A stretch of DNA of 64,000 bases from Phytoactinopolyspora alkaliphila (GCF_010550695.1 NZ_JAAGOB010000001.1:372001-436000); one strand, 5' to 3'; counted from the first letter of the stretch, positions 35,331 through 47,142 are shown. Notes: generated by a model from the sequence alone, not told the origin. Program-made: numbers and translations.

Positions 35331-35483
35331 TCGACGCACGTCACCATGTCCAGGCAGGCGGATGTTCGCCGTACCGCCGCTATGGCGGCCGGAAGATGGC
35401 GCATTTTCAGCGCGCCCGTGAATCGCTGGAGCATGTCGGGGTCGCTTGCCGTGACCGGCAGGGGCGGTCGATGCAGTACGCGA

Positions 35484-35632
35484 TCACGCGTCCCACGCTG
35501 CGTATTCGTCTTGCTCTTCTGGAATCAGCAGCCAGCCGGCCGCATATGCCAGTACCGCGGCTCCCAAGGTGCAGACAGCGAGCATCACCGCGCCTAAGCG
35601 GACAATGGTGGCGTCGGTCCGGATCTTCCGTA
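35484..35632 (-). pseudogene. PspC-domain fragment
   Basis: The last part of this minus-strand frame reads TDATIVRLGAVMLAVCTLGA and AVLAYAAGWLLIPEEQDEYA, the second half and WLLIPEE end of a PspC membrane domain. The N-terminal half is missing and merges with the antisense of a GntR-like fragment. Confidence 0.45.
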
Positions 35633-35637
35633 CTGCG

Positions 35638-35796
35638 GACGCTGGTGAGATCAAGCGGCTTTCCGACGCCGGACACCGCGCCGTCTTGCGTGCGCTGGAG
35701 ACTCGTGATCCGGCAGGGGCGGCCGCAGCGGCGGCGACCCATGTGGCGCAGACCGAGGTATGGCTGCGCAAGCACCGGCCGCCTGCGGAGGGCTGA
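35638..35796 (+). pseudogene. C-terminal fragment of a GntR/FCD-type regulator
   Basis: The peptide ADAGEIKRLSDAGHRAVLRA and LETRDPAGAAAAAATHVAQT, then EVWLRKHRP, matches the final FCD helices, with the HRAVLRAL and ATHV ligand His residues. The DNA-binding half is absent. Confidence 0.5.
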
Positions 35797-35859
35797 CCGC
35801 CGGGCCGATCGAAAAGCCAGCATGTGCTTGACGTTCCTACATAACCAGTTTAGACCTTT

Positions 35860-37032
35860 TTAAGGGTTACTCTTGTGATCTCTGCCCCCTCTGGCGAGGA
35901 GGACGGCCGGTTCGGGCAGTGTCCGGAACAGTAGCCAGCTCAGGGCCGGCATCACGATCAGTGGCGACAGTGCGAGCTGGAGTGACGTGGCGTCGGCGAC
36001 GCGGCCGATGACAGGCGCGAGCAGCCCGCCCACACTGACGGCCAGGCCGAGGGTGATTCCGCTGGCCGTGCCCACACGCGAGGGTAGGTAGTCTTGTGCC
36101 AGCGTGACCTGCAGCGAGAACGGGATGTAGAGCCCGACGGAGGCCAGCGCGACGAACAGGTACAGCGCCGGGCCGGGGACGGTTACGATGCCGGCGACAG
36201 CGACCGTGGTGGCCAAGTACGCTCGCCGGACTATCTGCACTCGGTCCCAGCGCCGGGCGAGCCGCCCGCCCAGGACCGTGCCGACGGCGCCGCCGAGGTA
36301 GAGAACGCACAACGCCGCCATCCCGGCGATGGGTCCACCGGACGCCCGTTGCTGGGCGTACACCGCGATGAACGTGCTCAGGCCGATGAAGGCGACCGAC
36401 CGGCAGGCCACTGCCAATGACAGTTTGATGAATGAGCCGGTGTCGTCCGCCCGCGCTCGACCGGTTGAGCGCGGCTGGCGCACCGGACGGCCGAGCGCCC
36501 GCATTGCCGGAAGACACAGCGCACTGCCGGCGAGAGCGGGCACCATGAGAAGTGGGGAGAGACGCAAGCCGCCGGTGGCGATCACGGCCGCAACCACCAG
36601 TGGAGCCACAGCGAAGCCGACGTTGCCGCCGAGCGAGAACCAGCCCATGGCCGTGTGGCTGCCGTGGCTGGCGACGCGTGCCGCGCGGGCCGACTCCGGG
36701 TGGTACGCCGCGATGCCGATCCCGGACAGGGCGACGACCACCAACGTCAATGCGTAGGAGCCGGTGACTCCGCTCATCGCGATGCCGAGCCCACTGACGA
36801 TCGTGCTCGCGGGAAGCAGCCACGGCAGCGCGCGCCGGTCGGTCAGCGTACCGAACAGGGGCTGTGCCACCGAGGAGAGCAGCGATGCAGCCAGGACGAG
36901 GCCAGATGCGGCGGCGTAGGTGTAGGCACGCTCGGCGATGAAGAAGGGGACGAGCGCGGCAACGGCGCCCTGGTATACATCCACACAGGCGTGTCCGGCC
37001 GACAGCAGCGTGATGGATCTGGTAGCTGGCAT
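35860..37032 (-). CDS. MFS transporter, fosmidomycin-resistance-like
   Basis: About 390 residues and 12 hydrophobic segments. SAGHACVDVYQGAVAALVPF is the conserved TM1 of Fsr-type exporters, FGTLTDRRALPWLLP is motif A, and GIGIAAYHPESARAARVAS is the family-specific loop (AxxHPE). It probably exports small toxic molecules. A divergent AraC-type gene begins 54 bp away and is the likely regulator. ATG 37032 is used. Confidence 0.88.
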   Translation of the reverse strand: MPATRSITLLSAGHACVDVYQGAVAALVPFFIAERAYTYAAASGLVLAASLLSSVAQPLFGTLTDRRALPWLLPASTIVSGLGIAMSGVTGSYALTLVVVALSGIGIAAYHPESARAARVASHGSHTAMGWFSLGGNVGFAVAPLVVAAVIATGGLRLSPLLMVPALAGSALCLPAMRALGRPVRQPRSTGRARADDTGSFIKLSLAVACRSVAFIGLSTFIAVYAQQRASGGPIAGMAALCVLYLGGAVGTVLGGRLARRWDRVQIVRRAYLATTVAVAGIVTVPGPALYLFVALASVGLYIPFSLQVTLAQDYLPSRVGTASGITLGLAVSVGGLLAPVIGRVADATSLQLALSPLIVMPALSWLLFRTLPEPAVLLARGGRDHKSNP

Positions 37033-37086
37033 AAAGCCATGATCGATCCACACATCGCTGGCGCACTTCCGATAATCTGCCTATTT

Positions 37087-37833
37087 ATGACGGAAACCCG
37101 CCACCTACCGGTGGCGCCCACCCGATCCCAGCGGCTGGCGCACGGATTGGCGATCGAGCCACACCGCCATGACGATCACCAGATCGTGTACGCGGCCCAT
37201 GGCGTGTTGGCCATCACGACGGATTCCGGTTCATGGGTCGCTCCGGCAAACCGCGCCATCTGGGTACCGGCCGGAACCGTACATGCGCACCAGGCACACG
37301 GAGACATCGAACTGCATCTGGTCGGCTTGCCTGCCACGGAGAACCCGGCCGGCCTGAATCGGCCCACGGTGCTCAGCGTCACGGCCTTGTTCCGCGAGCT
37401 GATCCTCGCGTATACCCGCTCGACGGGCGACGACGGTCCGGCCCGCGAACGTCTGCTCGGGGTCTTGCTCGACCAGTTACGGGCCGCACCGCACCGGCCG
37501 GTCCACCTTCCGGCGCCATCCGATCCCCGGCTCGTGGAGCTTTGCGACATGTTGCGAGCCGACCCGGCCGACAGCCGTACGCTGGCCGCGCTGGGACGGC
37601 AGGTAGGGGCGAGCGAACGCACCCTGTCCAGACTGTTCAAAGCCGACCTCGGCATGACGTTCCCGCAATGGCGGACCCAGTTGCGCCTCTATCGGGCGCT
37701 GGTCCTGCTCGCCGAAGACGCCCCGGTCACCGCCGTGGCGCACGCGTGTGGATGGTCGTCGGCCAGCGCCTTCATCGACGCCTTCCGGCGCGCGTTCGGG
37801 CGCACTCCGGGTGTGCGAGCACCGGTACAGTGA
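37087..37833 (+). CDS. AraC-family transcriptional regulator
   Basis: 248 residues. The N-terminal cupin has HRHDDHQIVYAAHGVLAITT and SWVAPANRAIWVPAGTVHAH, the NimR/YdeC-like sensor pattern. The C-terminal AraC double HTH runs from LAALGRQVGASERTLSRLFK to VAHACGWSSASAFIDAFRRA. It is divergent from the Fsr-like exporter, so it probably controls it in response to that compound. Confidence 0.9.
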   Translation: MTETRHLPVAPTRSQRLAHGLAIEPHRHDDHQIVYAAHGVLAITTDSGSWVAPANRAIWVPAGTVHAHQAHGDIELHLVGLPATENPAGLNRPTVLSVTALFRELILAYTRSTGDDGPARERLLGVLLDQLRAAPHRPVHLPAPSDPRLVELCDMLRADPADSRTLAALGRQVGASERTLSRLFKADLGMTFPQWRTQLRLYRALVLLAEDAPVTAVAHACGWSSASAFIDAFRRAFGRTPGVRAPVQ

Positions 37834-37888
37834 AGCGTAGCCGGCCGGCGGTGCACACTCTGTCGGTGGTCGGGGGCAGGATGGTCGC

Positions 37889-39628
37889 GTGCAGCCTGTC
37901 GTGGTCCCGGAACCTGACGCCACTGTGCGCGTGGTCGGCCTGGACGCGCCCGATGGCCAGCGGCGGATCGCGGCAGCTGAGCTGGCTGCCGTGGTGCGCG
38001 GTGCCGAGACCGCGGCCGTGGTGGGCCCGCGGTGGACGTGGGACGACACGAATCGGTGGTATCCGTCGCTGCTGGCAGCGGGCGTCAGAGTCGAGCGGTC
38101 GCACGACTTGCGGTTGGCGCACCGTATCCTGCGGCAGTCGGTCCTCGTCTCGTGGCCGGAGCCGGCCACCACAGCTGCCGGGCCGTGGGACGGCATGCCA
38201 CCCGCGCCGCTGGCCGCCGGGACTGCAGCAGGATCCGGCACGCCGGCGACGCTGTTCGCGAACCTGAGCCCGGCAGAGAAGACGCCTGAGGCGGATCCGC
38301 TCTCTGAACTCGACGTACAGAACGCTGCTGTCTCGGCATCACGCGCGGCGGGGCGGCTCCGGCTGCTTCTGGCGGCAGAGTCCGCGGGCGCCTTGGCCGC
38401 GGTGGAGCTGTTCCACGCCGGGCTGCCGTGGCGGCTCGACGTCCACGACGCGATCCTCACCGAGATCCTCGGGCCGCGGCCGCGATGGGGGGAACGGCCA
38501 CAGCGATTGGAAGATCTCGCAGACCAGATCCGCGATGCGTTGGACGCCCCGCCCGGTCTCAACCCGGACTCTCCACGAGACCTGTTCAGGGCGATGGAAC
38601 ACGCCGGAGTCGGTGCGCGCAGCCTCCGCAAGTGGGAGTTGGAGCGGCTCGACCACCCGGTCATCAAGCCGCTGCTCGAGTACAAGTCGCTGTACCGGCT
38701 GCTGACCGCCAACGGGTGGTCCTGGCTGGATGCGTGGGTGCGCGGTGGACGGTTTCGCAGCGAGTACGTCGTCGGTGGCGTCGTCACGGGCCGGTGGGCG
38801 TCGAAAGGCGGGGGAGCACTCCAGATCCCGAAGAACGTGCGCCGGGCGGTGGTCGCGGATCCCGGCTGGACGTTTGTCATCGCCGACGCCGCTCAACTCG
38901 AACCGAGGGTGCTGGCCGGCATGGCGGGTGACGAGGCCATGGCTGCCGCCGGACGCGGAGGGGACGGCCGAGAAGCCGACATGTATGCGGGGATCGTGGC
39001 GTCCGGCGCGGTGGCGACGCGGGAGCTGGCCAAGGTCGGAATGCTCGGCGCCATGTATGGCGGGACCACCGGGTCCAGCGGCCAGGTGCTGCCGCGGCTC
39101 GCGAAGGCCTTCCCTCGTTCGCTCGCTTTCGTCGACGAGGCCGCGCGGGCGGGGGAGCGCGGCGAGGTGGTCACCACCCACCTGGGCCGCAGTTCGCCTC
39201 TGCCCGGCACGAGCTGGATGGAGGCGCAGGCGGGGGCGTACCAGGAGAACGCCGGCGAAGGCGAGGCGGCGCGGGCCAGGTCCTCTTCGCGTTCGTGGGG
39301 GCGCTTCACCCGTAACTTCGTCGTGCAGGGTACGGCCGCGGAGTGGGCGATGTGCTGGATCGCCTCGATCCGGCGACGGCTGTGGCGGCTGGGGCAGGCA
39401 CCTGGCGCGGCGCACGTGCCAGTGCCGGAGCCGTTCGCCGCCCGCCCGCACCTGGTGCTCTTCCTGCACGACGAGGTCGTGATCCACACGCCGGCCACGA
39501 TGGTCGAGGATGTAGCCGACGAGGTCAGGGCTGCCGCCGCTGAGGCGGGACGGCTCCTGTTCGCTGACTTCCCCGTGCAGTTCCCGTTGAGCGTCACCGT
39601 GGCCGATTGCTACGCCGACGCCAAGTGA
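37889..39628 (+). CDS. DNA polymerase I-like 3'-5' exonuclease/polymerase
   Basis: 579 residues; an actinobacterial family A polymerase that lacks the 5' nuclease. The exonuclease-like N-terminus is degenerate. In the polymerase part, GRWASKGGGALQIPKNVRRA (with VTGR), motif A DAAQLEPRVLAGMAGDEAM, the O-helix region ELAKVGMLGAMYGGTTG and motif C VLFLHDEVVI with the HDE triad are all present. It may act in repair. The upstream neighbour is the AraC gene (55 bp); no operon partner is evident. Confidence 0.9.
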   Translation: MQPVVVPEPDATVRVVGLDAPDGQRRIAAAELAAVVRGAETAAVVGPRWTWDDTNRWYPSLLAAGVRVERSHDLRLAHRILRQSVLVSWPEPATTAAGPWDGMPPAPLAAGTAAGSGTPATLFANLSPAEKTPEADPLSELDVQNAAVSASRAAGRLRLLLAAESAGALAAVELFHAGLPWRLDVHDAILTEILGPRPRWGERPQRLEDLADQIRDALDAPPGLNPDSPRDLFRAMEHAGVGARSLRKWELERLDHPVIKPLLEYKSLYRLLTANGWSWLDAWVRGGRFRSEYVVGGVVTGRWASKGGGALQIPKNVRRAVVADPGWTFVIADAAQLEPRVLAGMAGDEAMAAAGRGGDGREADMYAGIVASGAVATRELAKVGMLGAMYGGTTGSSGQVLPRLAKAFPRSLAFVDEAARAGERGEVVTTHLGRSSPLPGTSWMEAQAGAYQENAGEGEAARARSSSRSWGRFTRNFVVQGTAAEWAMCWIASIRRRLWRLGQAPGAAHVPVPEPFAARPHLVLFLHDEVVIHTPATMVEDVADEVRAAAAEAGRLLFADFPVQFPLSVTVADCYADAK

Positions 39629-39701
39629 CCGGAGAGGGCGACGTCGAGTCGCGCCTTTGCTGATCTGGCAACACAGCTTGCGCGGACCGAACGTGCCGGT
39701 G

Positions 39702-40346
39702 ATGCTGTGGCGTGTGAATGACACACATACTCTTGAGCAGTTCTGGGAGAGCCGCTACGCGGAATCCAGCCACATCTGGTCCGGGCGGGTGAACAAGACC
39801 TTCGCCGACGTCGTCTCCGGGCTACCTCCCGGACGGGCGCTGGATCTCGGCTGTGGCGAAGGCGGGGACGTCATCTGGCTGGCCCTGCGGGGATGGCAGG
39901 TCACCGGTGTAGACGTCTCGTCGACGGCGCTCGACCGGGCCGCGGAGGCGGCGGCCCGGTCCGGGGTCACCGACGGGCGCATCCAGTGGCTCATCCACGA
40001 TCTCGCCTCGTGGACCGGCGACGATTCATACGACCTCGTGTCAGCCAGCTTCTTCCATTCGCCTGTCGAGATCCCTCGCGCGCAGATTCTTTCTCGCGCG
40101 GCTGGGCACGTGACGCCGGGCGGGCATCTGCTGATCGTCTCTCATGCCGACTTCCCGCCGTGGGCCACCGGACCCGCGACGGACGAGCATCGCTTCCTCA
40201 CACCTACCGAAGAGCTCGACCAGCTTGATCTCGACCCGGTGGAGTGGGACGTGCGGATCGCCGAGACCCGGACCAGGGAGACCACGGGCCCGGACGGACA
40301 GGCTGCAGTGCTCGACGACGGAGTCGTGTTGTTGCGCCGTCGTTGA
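39702..40346 (+). CDS. Class I SAM-dependent methyltransferase
   Basis: About 214 residues. The SAM site is GRALDLGCGEGGDVIWLALR, followed by VTGVDVSSTALDRA (acidic end of strand 2) and WLIHDLASW. FWESRYAESSHIWSGRVN is typical of the tellurite-resistance/thiopurine-like methyltransferase group. The substrate is unknown. The start is uncertain: ATG 39702, GTG 39714 and TTG 39657 are all possible, without a strong ribosome site. The next gene starts 34 bp after the stop. Confidence 0.85.
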   Translation: MLWRVNDTHTLEQFWESRYAESSHIWSGRVNKTFADVVSGLPPGRALDLGCGEGGDVIWLALRGWQVTGVDVSSTALDRAAEAAARSGVTDGRIQWLIHDLASWTGDDSYDLVSASFFHSPVEIPRAQILSRAAGHVTPGGHLLIVSHADFPPWATGPATDEHRFLTPTEELDQLDLDPVEWDVRIAETRTRETTGPDGQAAVLDDGVVLLRRR

Positions 40347-40380
40347 CGAGCGGTGTCACCCTTTGATGAGGGGCCTGCCG

Positions 40381-41961
40381 ATGCCGCTGACCCTGGCGCA
40401 ACGGCCCCCAAGGAGTCACTATGTGAAGGTGTTCCGCCTGCTCGGGCTGCTCGGTGGGCTGGCAGCCGTCACGGATCTGGGAACGGGCGCCGCGCCGGAT
40501 GAGTCGTTGCGGCGTTGCGTAGTGGCGTCACGGCTGGCTCGGGATGCGGGCTGCGGCGACGAGGGCGTGCGCGAGGTCGTCTATGTGTCGTTGCTGCAGC
40601 ACCTCGGGTGCACCGCCTACGCGCACGAGTTGGCCCGCATCTGGGGTGACGAGATCACCGCCAACCGATTGGCCTTCCTGATGAACGAAGCCGACCCGTT
40701 CGACGTGCTGCGGGTTTTCGTCTCCGGCATGGCTGAGGCCACACACCGGTCGCGGATGGGCGTGTTGGCCACGACCGTACGGTCCATTCGGGAGGTCGAT
40801 GCGAACGCCACGGCAGCCACCTGCGACGTCGCACGCGAGGCTGCGCGCAGGCTCGGTCTCGCGGGATCTGTTCAGAACTGCCTCGGTCACACGGTGTCGA
40901 TGTGGAATGGCAAGGGTTATCCCAGGGTGGCGGGCCATGACATCCCGTTGGGTACGCGGCTGATGCACGTCGCGTCAGTTGCGGTGCTGTTTCTCTGCCA
41001 CGCGGGGCCGGACGCGGCACTGGCCGAGGTGCGCCGGCGAAGCGGGAGCTATCTGGACCCGGACCTTGCCGAGCTCTTCGTATCGCGCGGGACGGAGCTT
41101 CTCACCGACGTGGAGACGACCGATGCCTATCAGGCGGTCCTGGACTGCGAGCCCGACCCGGTCGTCATGGTCGACGAGCCGGAACTGGAGGAGGTGACGC
41201 GAACGTTCGGTGATCTCGCGGACTTGAAGAGCCCGTGGCTGCGCGGACACTCGTCCGCCGTTGGGGAGCTCGCCGCAGTCGCGACAAGACTGCTCGGTCT
41301 CAACGACGACGTCCGGAACGTGCGGGTCGCCGGCTATTTGCACGACATCGGACGGGTCGCGATCTCGAGCCGCATCTGGGACAAGGCCGAGCCGCTGAGC
41401 GCGACCGAGCTTGACCAAGCGCGCCTCCACCCCTACCACAGCGAACGTGTGCTCGCGCGCGTTCCCCTGCTCTCACCCGTCGCCGCGCTGGCCGGACAGC
41501 ATCATGAGCGATGCGATGGCAGCGGATACCACCGCGGCCTCACCAGTGACCGGATGACCATGGCGGCTCGGACCCTGGCCACCGCCGACGCGTACCGGGT
41601 CTTGGTCGAAGGACGTCCGGGAGCGCCTCCGATGCGCGCAGCGGCTGCGGCACAGCGCCTCCAGGACGAGGCACGGAAGGGCTGTCTCGACGGCGACGCG
41701 GTTCAGGCGGTTCTCGAGGCGACGGGCCACCGCCACCGGGCACGTCGGGTCCGGCCCGCGGGACTGACCGAGCGTCAGGTCGAAGTCCTCCAGCTGGTTG
41801 CCCGTGGGTTGTCGAATCGCGAAGTCGCGGATCGGCTCGTGATATCCCGGCGAACTGCCGAGAACCACGTGCAGGATGTGTACACCAAGATCGGCGTCTC
41901 CACCCGAGCGGCGGCCGCGTTGTTCGCGATGGAGCATGGCCTATTGAGCGAATCCAGGTAG
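40381..41961 (+). CDS. HD-GYP domain protein with C-terminal LuxR HTH
   Basis: 526 residues. Residues 1-290 form a divergent HD-like region (DEGVREVVYVSLLQHLGCTA, then VSMWNGKGYPRVAGHDIPLG). A canonical HD-GYP follows with YLHDIGRVAISSRIWDK, HPYHSERVL and HHERCDGSGYHRGL, the metal ligands of a c-di-GMP or related phosphodiesterase. The end is a LuxR/GerE HTH (LTERQVEVLQLVARGLSNRE, VADRLVISRRTAENHVQDVY). It therefore couples an HD-GYP sensor directly to DNA binding. ATG 40381 follows GAGGGG. Confidence 0.9.
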   Translation: MPLTLAQRPPRSHYVKVFRLLGLLGGLAAVTDLGTGAAPDESLRRCVVASRLARDAGCGDEGVREVVYVSLLQHLGCTAYAHELARIWGDEITANRLAFLMNEADPFDVLRVFVSGMAEATHRSRMGVLATTVRSIREVDANATAATCDVAREAARRLGLAGSVQNCLGHTVSMWNGKGYPRVAGHDIPLGTRLMHVASVAVLFLCHAGPDAALAEVRRRSGSYLDPDLAELFVSRGTELLTDVETTDAYQAVLDCEPDPVVMVDEPELEEVTRTFGDLADLKSPWLRGHSSAVGELAAVATRLLGLNDDVRNVRVAGYLHDIGRVAISSRIWDKAEPLSATELDQARLHPYHSERVLARVPLLSPVAALAGQHHERCDGSGYHRGLTSDRMTMAARTLATADAYRVLVEGRPGAPPMRAAAAAQRLQDEARKGCLDGDAVQAVLEATGHRHRARRVRPAGLTERQVEVLQLVARGLSNREVADRLVISRRTAENHVQDVYTKIGVSTRAAAALFAMEHGLLSESR

Positions 41962-42005
41962 ATCTACTCATGCCGCCGGTGTCCGCTGAGGTCCACGCTG
42001 ACGGC

Positions 42006-43187
42006 ATGACCACTTCGACCGCATCGTCGCAGCCACGACCCGGCCAGGCGCGGGAGCGCTTGTTCACGCCGGCGTTCATCGGGCTGACCGTCGCCGACCT
42101 CGCATACTTCACCGCCGTCGGCATGTCCATCCTGCTCCTGCCGCTCTACGTCACGGGCCCGGTGGGGTCCGGCACTGCGGGCGCCGGAATCGCGTTCGGA
42201 GCGTTCGCGGTCTCAGCGCTCGTGCTTCGCCCGCTGGCCGGCCGCCTGACCGACCAGCTCGGGCGGCGGCCCTTGCTCCTGACCGGTGCCGCGTTGTGCG
42301 CGCTCTGCATGATCGCCACCGCGTATGTCGATGCTCTGGCGGCCGTAGTCGGTATCCGCCTCCTGCTTGGTGTCGCCGAGGCGGCGTTCGTCGTCGCGTC
42401 GTTCGCCGCGCTCGCAGACCTCGCGCCGCAGAGTCGCCTGGGCGAGGCCCTGAGCTACAACTCGCTGGGCCTGTACCTCGGCATCACCGTGGGCCCGTTT
42501 CTGGGCGACTTCCTGGTCAGCAGATGGGGGTTCATGATCGGTTGGTACGGCGCGGCCGGGCTGGCCCTGCTCGCGGTGCTGGTGATCGTCTACATCGGTG
42601 AGACTCAGATCGATCGCACGCTCCCGCGGCGGCGAGGCGGCCTGATCCACGTGAAGGCCATTCCGCCGGCCCTGGGCTTCTTCGCCTCCGTCGTGGCTAT
42701 GGGTGCGTTTCTCGCATTCGCCGCCTTACACGCCGATGAGGTGGGCATGGGCCGCACTGGCACGCCGCTGGTGGTGTACGGCAGCGTCGTCGTGGTCGGC
42801 CGAATCGTGTTCGCGCAGGCCCACGACCGGTTCCCGCCGCTGGCGCTGGGCGCGGCCTCGATGCTGGGGATCGCGTCCGGTCTCGCCGTGATCGCGCTGT
42901 GGTCCACGCCGGCGGGCGTCGTTCTCGGGGCGGGCGTGCTCGCTCTCGGCGTCACCTTCAGCACACCCGCGTTCTTCTCCGCGATCTTCGCGACGGCCCG
43001 AGCGTCGGAGCGTGGCGCGGCCTCGGGTACCGCGAGCATGTTCCTCGACCTCGGCCTCGGGGGTGGCCCAATCCTGCTCGGGCTCGTGGCGAGCGCAGCG
43101 GGGATCCCGTGGGCCTTCGGCGTGGCGGCGATGGTGGCGCTGGCCGGCGGGGTGTGGACGGTGTCGTTGCGGTCACCCCACGCATGA
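42006..43187 (+). CDS. MFS transporter
   Basis: 393 residues, 12 TM segments. The MFS motif A is RPLAGRLTDQLGRRPLLLTG, and LLLGVAEAAFVVASFAALAD is the TM4 signature. The small central loop is basic (TQIDRTLPRRRGG). It is probably a drug or metabolite exporter of the DHA1 or YfcJ type. It follows the HD-GYP gene by 44 bp and converges on argG. Confidence 0.88.
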   Translation: MTTSTASSQPRPGQARERLFTPAFIGLTVADLAYFTAVGMSILLLPLYVTGPVGSGTAGAGIAFGAFAVSALVLRPLAGRLTDQLGRRPLLLTGAALCALCMIATAYVDALAAVVGIRLLLGVAEAAFVVASFAALADLAPQSRLGEALSYNSLGLYLGITVGPFLGDFLVSRWGFMIGWYGAAGLALLAVLVIVYIGETQIDRTLPRRRGGLIHVKAIPPALGFFASVVAMGAFLAFAALHADEVGMGRTGTPLVVYGSVVVVGRIVFAQAHDRFPPLALGAASMLGIASGLAVIALWSTPAGVVLGAGVLALGVTFSTPAFFSAIFATARASERGAASGTASMFLDLGLGGGPILLGLVASAAGIPWAFGVAAMVALAGGVWTVSLRSPHA

Positions 43188-43196
43188 CCCTGCGGG

Positions 43197-43199
<3 letters not shown>
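43185..43199. terminator. Small hairpin containing both convergent stop codons
   Basis: TGACCC-TGC-GGGTCA: the TGA of the MFS gene (43185-43187) and the TGA of argG (43197-43199 on the other strand) form the ends of a 6-bp stem. It is short for a terminator but symmetric. Confidence 0.4.
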
Positions 43200-45002
<1,803 letters not shown>

Positions 45003-45006
<4 letters not shown>

Positions 45007-46343
45007 CTGGTCGTGCTGGCATGGGGCTTGCGCCGCGTTCGGGGCTCGGGGCGTAGCCAGAGGCCGTCACGTGGGCGAAGGGTGATGAGTGGTTCGAGCC
45101 TGAGAGGCCGATGCGGCACCGCCCGAAGCCGCCACCGACGAGCAACGGCGGCCAGGACGAGTACCCCCTCGGTCCAGGCGAACCCCTCACCGATGCAGCG
45201 GCGAATTCCGGCACCGAATGGAAAGTATGCCCATCGCGGCCTTTCCTTGGACTCGCCGTCGAGCCATCGATCGGGGCGGAAGCTCTCTGGCTCGGGCCAC
45301 CAGCGTGGGTCACGGTGGACCAGCCACGGGGAGAGCAGGACGAGATCGCCGGCACGAATCAGATGGTCGCCGACACGGTGGTCGTCGAGGGCTTGGCGGG
45401 CTATCGCCCAGGACGGCGGATACAGCCGTAGCGCCTCCGAGATCACCGCCCGGCAGAACGGCAGGCGGCCATGATCCTGCGGTCCCGGCATGCCGCTCTC
45501 CAGGGTCTCGTCGACTTCGGCATGCACCCGGCCCTCGATATCGGGATGGAGAGCAAGCAGGTGGAAGGCGAAGGTGAGCGCGTTGGCCGTCGTCTCGTGG
45601 CCGGCGAGGAGCAGGGTCACGGCGTGGTCTCGGATCTCCTGGTCGGATAGCCGATCGCTGTCCTCGGGACGGACCAGTGCCGAGAGCAGGTCTCCGGCGC
45701 CGGCGGCGGCCTTGCGTGCCGCGATGACCGGGTCGACCACGCGGTACAGCTGTTGCCGGCCACGCCGGAGGCGTCTCATGGGCCCGACGGGGATCCGCTG
45801 CAGACGCCAGCCGAAGGGAACGAACGCCAGCTTGTAGGCGGCCAGCAGGTCGGCGACGGCGTCCTCTACGGTGCGGATGTCGTCGTCGCCGACATCCGCG
45901 CCCAGGAGCGTCGAGGCGGCGGATGCCAGCGTCAGGCGGACGGTCTCAGCATGGACGTCGAGCGGCACACCCGCGGTCCAGCTGTCCGACATCGCGAGAG
46001 CCCGGCTGATCATCGTCTCGGCATAACCAGTGATCCGCCGCGAGTGGAATGCCGGCTGCACGATATCCCGATGCCGGCGGTGCACGTCGCCCTCCGCCGT
46101 CAGCAACCCGTCGCCCAGGACGAACTGGGCGCGCTGCAGCACCGGTCCCTTCCGGAAGTGGTCGGCGTGCTGGATCAGCACGTCTTGGACATGGTCCGGA
46201 TGGCTCAGTAACCAGCACTGATACGGGCCCAGAGTGATCCGCGCGACGTCACCTTGTTCTCCGGAGACACGGGTCAGGTAGCCGAGCCGATCGGAACCGA
46301 ATGCCAGCAGGTCGCCCACGAACGGAAGCGTGCGAGCGGCCAT
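45003..46343 (-). CDS. Cytochrome P450
   Basis: 446 residues. The I-helix oxygen-activation motif is LLLAGHETTANAL, the ExxR motif ISEALRLYP, the PERF-like FRPDRWLDG, and the haem-thiolate loop YFPFGAGIRRCIGEGFA. The fold resembles the CYP102/CYP4-like bacterial monooxygenases, with a fatty acid or terpenoid-like substrate possible. No ferredoxin or reductase gene is nearby. It is divergent from the DsbA-like gene. Confidence 0.92.
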
Positions 46344-46476
46344 ACAGCAACGCTACGAGCCTCGGCTGCCTTTCACCAGCGTCGGCCACAGCACTCCTGC
46401 CGGGCCGGCGGCGAGCTGCCAGGAATGCGGCCGGAAGCCCCGGAATAGCGGGCACCTGGCGCAGGTTGGACAGGAG

Positions 46477-47142
46477 GTGAGCCAATCTGCCGATCCAGTG
46501 ATCAGAGTCGACATCTGGTCCGACGTGGCCTGCCCATGGTGCTACGTGGGGAAGCGCCGCTTCGAGCGTGCACTGGCCACCTTCGACGGCCAGGTCGTGG
46601 TCGAATTCCACTCGTTCGAGCTTGCCCCGGACACCCCGGTCGACTTCGCCGGCTCTGAGGTCGACTTCCTGATGGGGCACAAAGGAATGCCCCGTGAGCG
46701 GGTGGAGCAGATGCTGGCCCAGATGACCGGCCTCGCCGCGGAGGAAGGCCTCGCTTTCGACTACGAGGCACTCCAGCACACGAAGACACTCAAGGCGCAT
46801 GAGCTGCTCCATTACGCCAAGACGGTGGGCAAGCAGTCCGAACTCAAGGAACGGCTGCTGAAGGCGTACTTCGAGCAGGGTGTGCACGTGGGCCGCATCG
46901 ATAACCTCGTCGCGCTCGCTCAGGAGGTGGGCCTGGACCAGGCCGGCGCACAGGACGCTCTGGAATCCGGCAAGTTCGCCGGCGCCGTGGCCGCGGACAT
47001 CGCTCAGGCGCGTGCGCTCGGCATCAACGGCGTGCCCTTTTTCGTCTTCGACGGCCGCGTCGGCGTGTCCGGGGCGCAGTCGGCCGACGTCTTCACCGAC
47101 GCGCTGGAACGCGTGGCCCAAAGGACGTATGACGATGACTGA
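46477..47142 (+). CDS. DsbA-family oxidoreductase (FrnE-like)
   Basis: About 221 residues, thioredoxin fold with a helical insertion. VDIWSDVACPWCYVGKRRFE has the CPWC active site, and LGINGVPFFVFDGRVGVSGA the cis-Pro loop. It lacks a signal peptide, as for cytoplasmic FrnE-type isomerases. AGGAGG sits immediately before GTG 46477; GTG 46498 is an alternative. The next small gene overlaps its end, so the two are coupled. Confidence 0.88.
   Translation: MSQSADPVIRVDIWSDVACPWCYVGKRRFERALATFDGQVVVEFHSFELAPDTPVDFAGSEVDFLMGHKGMPRERVEQMLAQMTGLAAEEGLAFDYEALQHTKTLKAHELLHYAKTVGKQSELKERLLKAYFEQGVHVGRIDNLVALAQEVGLDQAGAQDALESGKFAGAVAADIAQARALGINGVPFFVFDGRVGVSGAQSADVFTDALERVAQRTYDDD

Noticed and set aside
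38339..39724. 461-codon open frame antisense to the Pol I-like gene
   Set aside because: Arg/His-rich without family resemblance; the plus strand has polymerase motifs A and C.
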